Position numbers and translations under genes: made by a program | Shown here: piece by piece, positions 1 through 7,310 of the stretch | Layout: each line of letters begins with the position of its first letter | How positions within the stretch are numbered: position 1 is the stretch's first letter | Source of the DNA: Bacillota bacterium | GTDB taxonomy: Bacteria > Bacillota > Bacilli > Bacillales_B > DSM-18226 | Length of the DNA stretch: 8,379 nt | Reading direction: 5' to 3' | NCBI GenBank assembly: GCA_030705665.1 | Contig: JAUZQA010000161.1 | Span: 1 to 8,379, forward strand | The notes under the pieces: generated by a model | Told to the model about the DNA's origin: nothing | What the model saw: the letters and a program-made list of their open reading frames with translations, nothing else | The model's database searches: none

Positions 1-3000
1 TATACATATAGTCCTACACGTGTGAAATATCCGTATGTACGGGGGGATCTTTATGCTTTATGGAAAGATGAACTAGAAAGAGCGGAAAATCCAGTTAAAG
101 CATGGGAAAATATTGTGACTGACCCCAAAAAGCGTGAGCAATATGTTAAAGCCAGAGGCAAAGGCGGGTTTGTTCGCGGATCCTGGAAAGAAGTTTGTCA
201 AATGATTGCTGCCTCCCTAATTTATACAATTAAGAAATATGGGCCTGACAGGGTTGTGGGTTTTAGTCCAATACCAGCAATGTCAATGGTAAGCTATGCA
301 GGCGGTGCAAGATTTTTATCGTTAATTGGCGGTACCATATTAAGTTTTTATGATTGGTATGCTGATTTGCCTCCAGCTTCCCCTCAGGTTTGGGGAGACC
401 AAACAGATGTGCCAGAAAGTGGAGATTGGTATAATTCAAAGTATTTTATTATTTGGGGCACAAATATTCCGCAAACAAGGACACCCGATGCACATTTTAT
501 GGTGGAATCAAGATATAACGGTACAAAAGTAGTTGGGGTTAGCCCAGATTACGCAGAATATGAAAAATTTGCTGATATGTGGCTGCCTGCAAAAGCCGGA
601 ACAGATGGTGCCTTGGCAATGGCAATGACACATGTCATTTTAAAAGAATTTTATGTGGATAAAGAGACTCCTTATTTTATGGAATATGCGAAACAATACA
701 CGGATCTGCCGTTCCTCATTATCCTAAGCCAAATCAATGAAAACTTCCGCTCTGATCGTTTTCTACGGGCATCCGATCTTTCCGATCAGCATGAACTAGG
801 AGAATGGAAAACGGTTGTTTGGGATGAAAAGACGAACAATTTTGCTATTCCCAATGGCAGTGAAGGGTATAGATGGGATAATGGCAGTCAGTGGAATTTA
901 GATTTAAATGAAATACAACCAAAAATGAGTTTTCTAGATAAATCAGATGGAATGGCCCTGGTTGAGTTTCCTTACTTCGGAGAAAAGGATGGAGGGGTGG
1001 TCAAAAGAGGGGTACCGATAAAAAAAATAAAGGATAAATCCGGAAACCAACTGGTGATCACGACCGTTTTTGATTTGTTGCTTGCCCATTCAGGTGTCTG
1101 CAGGGGCTTAGTTGGAGATTATCCGGCAGACTATAACGATACACATAGACCATATACTCCGGCTTGGCAAGAAAGTATTACCGGTGTGAAAAAAGAACAT
1201 GTGATTCAGGTTGCAAGAGAATTCGCTGAAAATGCTGCCCTTACAAAAGGGAAATCGATGATTGCAATGGGAGGAGGAACCAATCACTGGTATCACAGTG
1301 ATCAAATTTACCGAACCATTTTAAATCTTGTTTTATTGACTGGTTCACAAGGTGTAAACGGCGGCGGCTGGGCCCATTATGTTGGTCAAGAAAAGGTTCG
1401 CCCATTGGAAGGCTTTTCCCAAATTGCATTTGCCAATGATTGGGTAAAAGCCCCCCGTTTTATGAATGGAACATCTTTCTTTTATTTTGCAACAGAGCAA
1501 TTTCGCTATGAGTACGAAAAGAATGAAGAAAAAACAGAATGGGACAGCAAATATTCCAATATACATCCAGCTGATTTTAATGCGCTTTCAGCCCGTTTAG
1601 GCTGGCTGCCCAGTTTTCCACAGCTTTCGCAGAATTCACTTACGGTCATGAACGACGCTCGTAAGCGTAATCTTGATGATCAAGCGATTATAGCTGATAT
1701 TGCAAAACAGCTTAAAGAAGGAAAGTTGGAATTTGCGATTGAAAATCCTAATGATCCACGGAATTTTCCACGTGTATTTTTCAACTGGCGTTCCAACCTT
1801 CTAGGTGATAGTGGAAAAGGCCATGAGTATTTTGTGAAACATTTAATTGGCTCGGAAGATTCTTTGTTGGCAGAAACAGAAAAATCTTGGCAGCCAAAAG
1901 ATATAAAAATGTCGGAACAACCACCAGAAGGGAAGACGGATCTCTTTGTCAGTATGGACTTTCGAATGACAAGCTCTGGACTTTTTTCTGATATTATTTT
2001 ACCTGCTGCCACATGGTATGAAAAATATGATATTAGCAGCACGGATTTACATCCGTTTATTCATCCCTTTAATGCGGCAATCAGTCCGCCGTGGGAGACC
2101 AGAAGTGATTGGGATGCTTTTAGGGAAATAGCAAAAAGCTTCTCAGAACTTGCTAACGAACATCTTCCTGCCCAAGAAGATATCGTAATGGTTCCACTTG
2201 CTCATGATACAAAAAATGAAATTGCTCAACCATTTGGAAAAGTCAAAGACTGGCGAAAGGGCGAAGCTGAGGCAATCCCAGGAAAGACAATGCCGAACTT
2301 TACAATTGTGAATCGGGATTATCCTCATGTCTATGATATGTGGATTACAGTTGGTCCAAATGTGAAAACTGGTTATGGAACAAAGGCTGTACAGTATCCA
2401 GGAGAAAAAGTGTATGGGGAATTGTTGGAACGTCTAGGTGCGTCAAAGCATGAAGGAGTTGGAAAAGGTTATCCTGATTTATACTCTGATAAAAAAGCAA
2501 TTAATGCAATTCTTCTCATGTCCGGGGCCTCAAATGGCAAGCGTGCGGTTGAAGGCTGGAAATCATTGGAGGCGAAAACGGGAAAGAAGCTCGCTCATAT
2601 TCCAGAGGGACGTGAAGAGGAAGATTACACACTAGATGCACTGACCATTCAACCCCGCCAAGCAATTTCATCACCTGTCTGGACCGGTATGGAAAAGGAC
2701 AATCGGCGTTATTCCCCTTTTACAGTAAATAAGGAGTTTAACATCCCATGGCGTACGCTTACTGGCAGGCAAAGCTTTTATCTTGATCATGAGGTAATGC
2801 TTGACTATGGAGAAGGTCTGCCATTGTATATCCCGCCAATTACAAAAGGGGCATTTATAAAGAATGAGAAAGAAGTCGAAAATCATGGGAAGTCCATTAG
2901 TTTGCGATATATGACACCTCACCAAAAGTGGGGGATTCATACGATGTTTACTGATACGACGAATATGGTTCAGTTGTTTCGAGGCTGGCAAGTTGTATGG

Positions 3001-3354
3001 ATGAACGAGGAGGATGGTGCATCCATTGGGATAAAGGATAATGATTGGATTGAGGTCTACAACCGTAATGGCGTCGTAACAGCAAGAGCTGTTTTGACCT
3101 ATAGGATGCCACGGGGGGCGGTCTACATGTATCATGCACAAGATCGAACCATGGGAGTTCCGGCAAATACAATTAATAAAGTACGTGGTGGAACTCATAA
3201 TAGTGTGACGAGAATTGTTCCCAAATCAACCCATATGATTGGGGGATATTCACAATTAAGTTATGGATTTAATTACTATGGACCAACAGGAAGCCAAAGG
3301 GACACAATGGCAATTATCCGGCCGTTAAAGGAGGTCGATTGGCGTGAGGATTAA
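1..3354 (+). CDS. narG: Respiratory nitrate reductase alpha subunit NarG (5'-truncated by window edge)
   Basis: This is the catalytic subunit of membrane-bound respiratory nitrate reductase. It reduces nitrate to nitrite at a Mo-bis-MGD centre on the cytoplasmic side, using electrons passed from NarI through NarH. The frame is open from base 1 and 1117 residues are visible. Full Bacillus NarG is about 1,230 residues, so roughly 110 N-terminal residues, including the His/Cys ligands of the FS0 [4Fe-4S] cluster, lie outside the window. The GTG at 22 is an internal Val in a conserved stretch (SPTRVKYPYVRG), not the start. The Mo-coordinating Asp is in YADLPPASPQVWGDQTDVPES, at about visible residue 122. 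The C-terminal molybdopterin-binding part is present, with RTLTGRQSFYLDHE near residue 918, GGTHNSVTR near 1063, and the family-typical end GGYSQLSYGFNYYGPTG...LKEVDW. No frameshift is seen. The stop overlaps the narH start by 11 bases. Confidence 0.97.
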   Translation, partial: YTYSPTRVKYPYVRGDLYALWKDELERAENPVKAWENIVTDPKKREQYVKARGKGGFVRGSWKEVCQMIAASLIYTIKKYGPDRVVGFSPIPAMSMVSYAGGARFLSLIGGTILSFYDWYADLPPASPQVWGDQTDVPESGDWYNSKYFIIWGTNIPQTRTPDAHFMVESRYNGTKVVGVSPDYAEYEKFADMWLPAKAGTDGALAMAMTHVILKEFYVDKETPYFMEYAKQYTDLPFLIILSQINENFRSDRFLRASDLSDQHELGEWKTVVWDEKTNNFAIPNGSEGYRWDNGSQWNLDLNEIQPKMSFLDKSDGMALVEFPYFGEKDGGVVKRGVPIKKIKDKSGNQLVITTVFDLLLAHSGVCRGLVGDYPADYNDTHRPYTPAWQESITGVKKEHVIQVAREFAENAALTKGKSMIAMGGGTNHWYHSDQIYRTILNLVLLTGSQGVNGGGWAHYVGQEKVRPLEGFSQIAFANDWVKAPRFMNGTSFFYFATEQFRYEYEKNEEKTEWDSKYSNIHPADFNALSARLGWLPSFPQLSQNSLTVMNDARKRNLDDQAIIADIAKQLKEGKLEFAIENPNDPRNFPRVFFNWRSNLLGDSGKGHEYFVKHLIGSEDSLLAETEKSWQPKDIKMSEQPPEGKTDLFVSMDFRMTSSGLFSDIILPAATWYEKYDISSTDLHPFIHPFNAAISPPWETRSDWDAFREIAKSFSELANEHLPAQEDIVMVPLAHDTKNEIAQPFGKVKDWRKGEAEAIPGKTMPNFTIVNRDYPHVYDMWITVGPNVKTGYGTKAVQYPGEKVYGELLERLGASKHEGVGKGYPDLYSDKKAINAILLMSGASNGKRAVEGWKSLEAKTGKKLAHIPEGREEEDYTLDALTIQPRQAISSPVWTGMEKDNRRYSPFTVNKEFNIPWRTLTGRQSFYLDHEVMLDYGEGLPLYIPPITKGAFIKNEKEVENHGKSISLRYMTPHQKWGIHTMFTDTTNMVQLFRGWQVVWMNEEDGASIGIKDNDWIEVYNRNGVVTARAVLTYRMPRGAVYMYHAQDRTMGVPANTINKVRGGTHNSVTRIVPKSTHMIGGYSQLSYGFNYYGPTGSQRDTMAIIRPLKEVDWRED

Positions 3355-4846
3355 AGCACAAGTGGCTATGGTCATGCATCTTGATAAATGTATTGGCTGT
3401 CATACCTGCTCTGTCACCTGTAAAAATGTTTGGACCAGCCGTCCAGGAATGGAATATGTATGGTTTAACAATGTGGAGACAAGACCGGGAACAGGTTACC
3501 CAAAAGAATGGGAAAATACCGATCACTTTAAAGGCGGCTGGGTGCTGCGGAATGGAAAATTGAGCTTAAGGGCAGGTGGGCCAGTTTCTAAATTAGCCAA
3601 TATATTTTTTAATCCAAACATGGCGTCTATGGACGACTTTTATGAACCATGGACTTATGATTTTGAGCATCTTCATAAGCGGAAAAAGGGTGAGAGTATT
3701 CCTGTTGCCCGTCCTATGTCAACGATTACAGGAAATTATATCGATAAGCCTGAATGGGGACCTAACTGGGATGACGACCTAGCAGGCGGAAGTGAAACAG
3801 TTCCAAGGGACCCAAACGTCCGTAAACTTCAGGAACATATTCGAATGGAGTATGAAAAAACGTTTATGATGTACTTGCCAAGGATTTGCGAGCATTGCTT
3901 GAACCCATCCTGTGTTGCTTCGTGTCCTTCCGGTGCGCTTTATAAAAGGGATGAAGACGGAATTGTATTGGTAGATCAGGATGCCTGCCGCGGCTGGCGG
4001 TTTTGTATGAGCGGCTGTCCATATCATAAGGTTTATTATAACTGGAATACGCATAAAGCTGAAAAGTGCAATTTTTGCTATCCAAGGACGGAGGCAGGTC
4101 TTCCAACTGTTTGTTCCGAGACGTGTGTAGGACGAATTCGTTACATTGGTGTACTTTTATACGATGCAGACCGGGTAAAGGAAGTTGCATCCGTTGAAGA
4201 CCCAAAGGAGTTATATCCATCGCAGCTTTCTGTCTTTTTAAATCCTTTTGATCCTCAAGTAATAGAAGAAGCTCAAAAGCAAGGAATTAATCATAGCTGG
4301 ATTCAAGGCGCTCAGGATTCTCCTGTGTATAAATTGGCAATGCAATGGAAAATCGCTTTGCCTCTGCACCCTGAATATCGAACATTACCAATGGTATGGT
4401 ATGTGCCGCCGCTTAGTCCAATTATGAGTCATATTACAAATGAACAAGATTTGAGTGCGGACGGATATATTCCTGCTGTCGATCAAATGAGAATTCCTAT
4501 GGAATACCTTGCCTCTTTGTTAACAGCAGATGATACTAGCGTCATTAGAAGAGTACTCCTAAAAATGGCGGCCATGCGTGTCCACATGCGAGCTAAAACG
4601 GTTGGTGGCATTGATCATTTGAAAAAAAGCAAGTTGCTTGAAGAAGCAAATACGACACCTGAGGAATTGGAAAGCATGGCACGATTACTGGCTGTTGCGA
4701 AATATAATGAGCGATTTGTCATTCCGACTGCACGTCGTGAAATGGATCAGGACTTAGATTATAAACGAGGTGCATGCAGTCTTGAAGAGCTGGCTCCGCC
4801 AGAAGGAATGGTAACATATCCATTTGGAAGAAGTGATATTCAATGA
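3344..4846 (+). CDS. narH: Respiratory nitrate reductase beta subunit NarH
   Basis: This is the electron-transfer subunit of NarGHI, cytoplasmic, linking NarI haem to the NarG Mo centre through Fe-S clusters. It has 500 residues, close to the usual length (about 490-510). All four cysteine groups are visible: C16-x2-C19-x2-C22-x3-C26; C182-x2-C185-x4-C190-x3-C194; C215-x2-W218-x2-C221-x3-C225; and C242-x2-C245-x11-C257-x3-C261. The Trp at 218 replaces a Cys, which is the known NarH signature of the [3Fe-4S] cluster, so it is not a defect. The start is GTG at 3344, chosen because AAAGGAGG ends about 9 bases upstream and the next residues run into the first cluster motif as expected. It overlaps narG by 11 bases and narJ by 4 bases (ATGA), implying translational coupling within one operon. 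Confidence 0.97.
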   Translation: MRIKAQVAMVMHLDKCIGCHTCSVTCKNVWTSRPGMEYVWFNNVETRPGTGYPKEWENTDHFKGGWVLRNGKLSLRAGGPVSKLANIFFNPNMASMDDFYEPWTYDFEHLHKRKKGESIPVARPMSTITGNYIDKPEWGPNWDDDLAGGSETVPRDPNVRKLQEHIRMEYEKTFMMYLPRICEHCLNPSCVASCPSGALYKRDEDGIVLVDQDACRGWRFCMSGCPYHKVYYNWNTHKAEKCNFCYPRTEAGLPTVCSETCVGRIRYIGVLLYDADRVKEVASVEDPKELYPSQLSVFLNPFDPQVIEEAQKQGINHSWIQGAQDSPVYKLAMQWKIALPLHPEYRTLPMVWYVPPLSPIMSHITNEQDLSADGYIPAVDQMRIPMEYLASLLTADDTSVIRRVLLKMAAMRVHMRAKTVGGIDHLKKSKLLEEANTTPEELESMARLLAVAKYNERFVIPTARREMDQDLDYKRGACSLEELAPPEGMVTYPFGRSDIQ

Positions 4847-5445
4847 AGAATGATCGTAAAGTAATGTTGCTCATCATGGCTCGACTCTTAGATTATCCTA
4901 ATGAGGAGTTTTTTGAAGAATATCCAACTGTTCTTTCAATCGCGGATGAACATCTTACTTCCAAAAAAATTCGTAGTGAAGTGAAGTCGAGAATAAAGCC
5001 TCTTATGGATTTGTCAAAAAAGGAACTACAGGAGCTTTATGTGAATACTTTTGACCACAGGGAAAAAACAAACCTTTATCTGACTGCTCACGAAATGGGT
5101 GATAGTAAAAAACGCGGAGCGGAATTAATCAAGCTGCAAATGCTGATTGCCGAATGTGGATATGAATATGTCGGGAAAGAATTGGTTGACTATATTCCAA
5201 TGATTTTAGAGCTCGTAGCTGTGGCACAGGAGGATGAAAAATTCTTGCTTCTGTCCCGTCGAGTTGCATATGCTATCAACCGAATCCTAAATCATCTCTC
5301 CAGCGATCACCCATATTACAGGCTGATTGAATTGTTAATGTTGTATGTCTTTGAAAAACCAGAGGCAGAAGAAATATCAATTTTGGAAAATCTACGTGAA
5401 GAAGCAGATTTGGATGAACTTCCATATCCAATGATGTACCGCTAG
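4843..5445 (+). CDS. narJ: Nitrate reductase assembly chaperone NarJ
   Basis: NarJ is a cytoplasmic chaperone of the NarJ/TorD/DmsD family. It binds apo-NarG and is needed for molybdenum cofactor insertion and for attachment of NarGH to NarI; it is not part of the final enzyme. The protein has 200 residues, slightly longer than typical Bacillus NarJ (about 185). Family features are LLDYP near residues 15-19, [16 protein letters not shown] at about 66-81, and an acidic helical C-terminal half ending ELPYPMMYR. There is no signal peptide or membrane segment. The ATG start overlaps the narH stop as ATGA. The upstream GGAAGAAG is only a weak ribosome binding site, so coupled re-initiation is likely. 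Its place between narH and narI is the standard order. Confidence 0.95.
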   Translation: MKNDRKVMLLIMARLLDYPNEEFFEEYPTVLSIADEHLTSKKIRSEVKSRIKPLMDLSKKELQELYVNTFDHREKTNLYLTAHEMGDSKKRGAELIKLQMLIAECGYEYVGKELVDYIPMILELVAVAQEDEKFLLLSRRVAYAINRILNHLSSDHPYYRLIELLMLYVFEKPEAEEISILENLREEADLDELPYPMMYR

Positions 5446-5461
5446 GGAGGGAAGGGATTTA

Positions 5462-6157
5462 ATGGAGATCATTTTTTGGTGGACTGTTTTTCCTTATATA
5501 TGTGGAACTATTTTGGTTATAGCTACCTTCTACCGATTTGTTTTCCGCGGGAAAAGCTGGACAGCCCCTTCAACGGAAATTTTTGAAAAGAAGTGGTTAA
5601 GGATAGGATCGGTGGTATTCCATTATGGGATTTTATTTGCTTTTATTGGACATATCATGGGAGTTTTGATTCCGCTTGAAGTTTATAATGCAATGGGAAT
5701 AAAGGACAAGACTTATCATTTCTTTGCTATTGCAGGTGGCGGAGTGGCTGGTTTAATGGTTGTTATTGGGTTGATCATTATTTTGATCCGTAAATTTATT
5801 TTCCCAAGGGTTCGTGTTCACACGACGGGTGGGGGTTATTTTACAATTATTTGGTTGTTATTAGTGGCGGGATTGGGAACTTTTATGACCCTTGTCTATA
5901 ATACAACTATTGGGGAGTATGAGTACCGTTTATCAATTGGTCCATGGTTTAGAAGTCTATTTACATTCAATCCGAGGTCTGACCTAATGTTAGGTGTTCC
6001 GACCCTTTTTAAGGTCCACGTCATTTGTTCTTTTATTTTATTTGCAGCCATTCCATTTACAAAGCTGGTTCATATGTTCAGTTTTCCTTTACGATATCCA
6101 ACACGGGCCCCCCAACAATATCGTTCTAGGAATGGATTTAACAAAAACAGCCGGTAG
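5462..6157 (+). CDS. narI: Respiratory nitrate reductase gamma subunit NarI (cytochrome b)
   Basis: NarI is the membrane anchor and quinol oxidase subunit. It oxidises menaquinol and passes electrons through two b haems to NarH, contributing to the proton motive force. It has 231 residues and five hydrophobic segments, at about 5-27, 48-74, 85-110, 122-145 and 182-205. Four histidines match the known haem ligands by position and spacing: H54 and H64 (FHYGILFAFIGHIMG) and H186 and H204 (KVHVICSF...KLVHMFSFP), the latter pair 18 apart as in Escherichia coli NarI. The C-terminus, after PLRYPTRAPQQYR, is hydrophilic as usual. The ATG is preceded by a GGGAGGGAAGGG purine tract. The gap from narJ is 16 bases. 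No terminator follows directly, so transcription probably continues into the small gene at 6226. Confidence 0.96.
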   Translation: MEIIFWWTVFPYICGTILVIATFYRFVFRGKSWTAPSTEIFEKKWLRIGSVVFHYGILFAFIGHIMGVLIPLEVYNAMGIKDKTYHFFAIAGGGVAGLMVVIGLIIILIRKFIFPRVRVHTTGGGYFTIIWLLLVAGLGTFMTLVYNTTIGEYEYRLSIGPWFRSLFTFNPRSDLMLGVPTLFKVHVICSFILFAAIPFTKLVHMFSFPLRYPTRAPQQYRSRNGFNKNSR

Positions 6158-6210
6158 AAATAAGTTTCATAAATGGCAAAGTTTTACGCATACTAAAAGG
6201 GTGGATAAAA

Positions 6211-6228
6211 AAGGAGGCGGTTCCTATT
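6211..6228 (+). promoter_or_regulatory. Ribosome binding site that selects an ATT start codon
   Basis: AAGGAGG at 6211-6217 is a near-perfect Shine-Dalgarno sequence. The in-frame codon at optimal distance (8-base gap) is ATT at 6226. Codons between the ribosome binding site and the conserved FYGKRN segment are GTT, CCT, ATT, TTT, TAT; none is ATG, GTG or TTG. The ATG at 6233 is in another frame and yields only nine codons before TAG. I therefore read ATT as the initiator. This is inference from frame and spacing plus family resemblance. Confidence 0.65.
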
Positions 6229-6411
6229 TTTTATGGTAAAAGAAACACCGAAGAGAAAATAGAAAATATTCTCGTTAATACAGAAATATTTTCCTGTATT
6301 GATGAAGCTTGTAATGGCTGGATGAGAAAAGACTTTGCAACGGATGATTTACTCTGTCCGATGTGTGGAAATCAAACAGTCCAAGAGTTTCGAGAACTGC
6401 CGCAAATTTAA
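6226..6411 (+). CDS. ydjO: YdjO-like cold-inducible family small protein (ATT start)
   Basis: This is a 61-residue protein resembling Bacillus cold-inducible YdjO, a family of about 60-70 residues with no established biochemical role. The likely N-terminus is FYGKRNTEEKIE after the initiator, which resembles the YYNKRN start of Bacillus subtilis YdjO as I recall it. The core is C-I-D-E-A-C-N-G-W-M-R-K-D-F followed by L-C-P-M-C-G, giving a CxxxxC plus CxxC arrangement that could bind zinc. No signal peptide or membrane segment is seen. The start is ATT at 6226, 8 bases after AAGGAGG. The only in-frame ATG is inside the NGWMRKDF motif and would remove the first cysteine pair. It lies 68 bases after narI with no intervening terminator and ends 9 bases before a strong hairpin, so it may be the last gene of the nar transcript, although a private promoter cannot be excluded. 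The family call is fairly secure; function is unknown. Confidence 0.8.
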   Translation: MFYGKRNTEEKIENILVNTEIFSCIDEACNGWMRKDFATDDLLCPMCGNQTVQEFRELPQI

Positions 6412-6420
6412 GAGATAATA

Positions 6421-6447
6421 GGCTGCTGAAATTAGCAGCCTTTCTAT
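6421..6447 (+). terminator. Intrinsic terminator of the narGHJI-ydjO unit
   Basis: A perfect 7-bp stem, GGCTGCT/AGCAGCC (6421-6427 with 6434-6440) with a 6-base loop, is followed by TTTCTATTT. It lies 9 bases after the ydjO-like stop. On the other strand the same hairpin is followed by TATTATCTCT, so it could also weakly stop the convergent gene ending at 6468. Gene order makes it the junction of two converging units. Confidence 0.85.
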
Positions 6448-6467
6448 TTGCACATCCATCCCATTAG

Positions 6468-6653
6468 TTAAAGATTTTCATTTTGCTGATGGATTTCGTC
6501 TCCGCTAATGATTGTATTTGCTTCCTTTAACGACGCATGTTGATCAACCGAATCTCCAGGAATATTTTTTAAGTTTGGAAATATGCTGCCATTATTAATT
6601 GTAACTTGGACTTTTTTAGGAGCATTTGTAAGGTAATCTTCCTTTTTAGCCAT
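6468..6653 (-). CDS. Small hypothetical protein, 61 residues, family not recognised
   Basis: I do not recognise this protein. It begins MAKKEDYLTNAPKKVQVTIN, is hydrophilic throughout, and ends ISGDEIHQQNENL. It has no cysteine, no signal peptide and no membrane segment. It is likely a soluble cytoplasmic or spore-type small protein, but nothing visible proves either. It is judged a real gene because AAGGAG sits 8 bases before the ATG on the minus strand, no other gene overlaps it, and it fits the gap between two terminators (6421-6447 and 6721-6750). It therefore probably has its own promoter in the 67 bases between 6654 and 6720. I see no convincing -35/-10 pair there. It converges with the ydjO-like gene. 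Confidence 0.75.
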   Translation of the reverse strand: MAKKEDYLTNAPKKVQVTINNGSIFPNLKNIPGDSVDQHASLKEANTIISGDEIHQQNENL

Positions 6654-6720
6654 ATTGTCATCTCCTTTTTAAAAGGATTAACTACTGAGAAAAAAGCTAT
6701 CCATGGAGAATGTTAACAAA

Positions 6721-6750
6721 ATAAAAAACCCCCAAATAATTGGGAGTTTT
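6721..6750 (-). terminator. Intrinsic terminator after the yhfH array
   Basis: Read on the minus strand, AAAACTCCCAA (6750-6740), loop TTAT, TTGGGGGTTTT (6735-6725) form an 11-bp stem with one T-G wobble, running into TTATTTT. It begins 4 bases beyond the stop of the yhfH-family gene at 6755. On the plus strand the wobble becomes a C-A mismatch, which favours minus-strand use. It separates the yhfH array from the 61-residue gene. Confidence 0.85.
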
Positions 6751-6754
6751 CGTC

Positions 6755-6883
6755 CTATTCTTCTTTTTTGGCAAGACAGCGTTCACACTCGTACATATAG
6801 GATTCAACTTGTTCATTCATATATTGACCACATTCAGGACAAACTTTTCTTGGAGTCGTATGAATAAGATCTACTGATTTCAT
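6755..6883 (-). CDS. yhfH: YhfH-family small zinc-finger-like protein, copy 1 (most diverged N-terminus)
   Basis: This 42-residue protein resembles the Bacillus YhfH family, whose function is unknown. It starts MKSVDLIHTTPRKV and carries C15-P-E-C18-G and C33-E-R-C36, a four-cysteine pattern suited to binding one zinc ion, then ends LAKKEE. The start is ATG at 6883 with AGGAGG 10 bases upstream. It is identical to copy 2 at 27 of 42 positions by my count. The difference is concentrated in the first 12 residues, where PVEFFRNL is replaced by VDLIHTT; the cysteine core is conserved. It is the last gene of a three-gene tandem array and is followed directly by a terminator. A paired 12-mer element lies upstream. 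Confidence 0.85.
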   Translation of the reverse strand: MKSVDLIHTTPRKVCPECGQYMNEQVESYMYECERCLAKKEE

Positions 6884-6900
6884 TTATTTTCAGCCTCCTT

Positions 6901-6942
6901 TTTATACTACAGTAAAATAAATGTTTAATTGTTATAGTACAG
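6901..6942 (-). promoter_or_regulatory. Paired 12-mer boxes upstream of yhfH copy 1
   Basis: GTTATAGTACAG at 6931-6942 (plus-strand reading) and TTTATACTACAG at 6901-6912 match at 10 of 12 positions, with starts exactly 30 bp apart. On the transcribed strand the outer box reads CTGTACTATAAC. TATAAC could serve as a -10 with the start codon 46 bases beyond the box, but no recognisable -35 lies 16-18 bp upstream. The inner box abuts the AAGGAGG. The same arrangement precedes the other two copies. Promoter or operator role is inferred from conservation only. Confidence 0.6.
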
Positions 6943-6956
6943 GACGTTTAAAAAAA

Positions 6957-7085
6957 TTATTCTTCTTTTTTGGAAAGGCAACGTTCACACTCTGATATAT
7001 ATGATTCTGCTTGTTCCTCCATTTGTTGACCACACTCAGGACAAACCTTCTTTGGTAGGTTACGAAAAAATTCAACCGGACTCAT
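6957..7085 (-). CDS. yhfH: YhfH-family small zinc-finger-like protein, copy 2
   Basis: This is a 42-residue YhfH-family protein, MSPVEFFRNLPKKV followed by C15-P-E-C18-G and C33-E-R-C36, ending LSKKEE. It is the closest of the three to the family pattern I know, with the PVEFF N-terminus intact. Function is unknown; the paired CxxC motifs suggest zinc binding. The ATG at 7085 is 11 bases after AGGAGG. A TTG immediately upstream and in frame (7086-7088) has a better 8-base gap, so the true start may be one codon earlier. It is identical to copy 3 at 30 of 42 positions by my count. It lies 73 bases upstream of copy 1, with its own paired 12-mer element and no visible terminator after it. Confidence 0.88.
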   Translation of the reverse strand: MSPVEFFRNLPKKVCPECGQQMEEQAESYISECERCLSKKEE

Positions 7086-7102
7086 CAATTGAACCGCCTC
7101 CT

Positions 7103-7144
7103 TTTATGATACAGTATATTTTATTATAATTTGTTATAGTACAG
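7103..7144 (-). promoter_or_regulatory. Paired 12-mer boxes upstream of yhfH copy 2
   Basis: GTTATAGTACAG at 7133-7144 is identical to the boxes at 6931 and 7341. TTTATGATACAG at 7103-7114 matches it at 9 of 12 positions with starts 30 bp apart. The distance from outer box to start codon is 46 bases, the same as in copy 1. The 18 bases between the boxes are AT-rich and poorly conserved, so the boxes look selected and not merely inherited from the duplication. Confidence 0.6.
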
Positions 7145-7160
7145 AAAATTTAAAAATTCT

Positions 7161-7295
7161 TTAATCAACTTTTTTTGATAGACATTGATCACATTCCATC
7201 ATATAGGATTCGGCCTGTTCTTCCATTTCCTGACCACATTCAGGACAAATTTTTGCTGTTAAGCTACGGAAAAATTCAACTGGATTCATTAACAT
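7161..7295 (-). CDS. yhfH: YhfH-family small zinc-finger-like protein, copy 3
   Basis: This 44-residue protein is the first gene of the array in transcription order. It reads MLMNPVEFFRSLTAKI, then CPECG and the second pair C-D-Q-C, ending LSKKVD. All four cysteines are kept, but residues around the second pair (D-Q for E-R) and the C-terminus differ from the other copies. The first ATG at 7295 is preferred because AGGAGG is 8 bases upstream. The second Met (7289) aligns with the starts of the other copies and is 14 bases from the ribosome binding site. YhfH-family function is unknown. It lies 256 bases from the divergently oriented MHYT gene, so the promoter region between them serves both strands. 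Confidence 0.86.
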   Translation of the reverse strand: MLMNPVEFFRSLTAKICPECGQEMEEQAESYMMECDQCLSKKVD

Positions 7296-7310
7296 TTTAA
7301 ACTCCTCCTT

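Noticed and set aside
22..24. GTG as the narG start
   Set aside because: The frame is open to base 1 and encodes the conserved YSPTRVKYPYVRG segment; NarG family length requires about 110 more residues upstream.
2671..3198. 175-codon open frame on the minus strand inside narG
   Set aside because: It lies wholly within the conserved C-terminal coding part of narG, lacks a domain pattern, and is a shadow of it.
3986..4020. Missing cysteine in the third NarH cluster motif
   Set aside because: The Trp at residue 218 is the normal NarH substitution associated with the [3Fe-4S] cluster.
6181..6204. SigB-like promoter GTTTTA ... GGGTGG before the YdjO-like gene
   Set aside because: A start from it would fall inside the ribosome binding site at 6211-6217, so it could not yield a translatable message.
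6233..6262. ATG-initiated peptide after the strong ribosome binding site
   Set aside because: It gives only nine codons before TAG and no family resemblance; the overlapping frame encodes the conserved YdjO-like protein.
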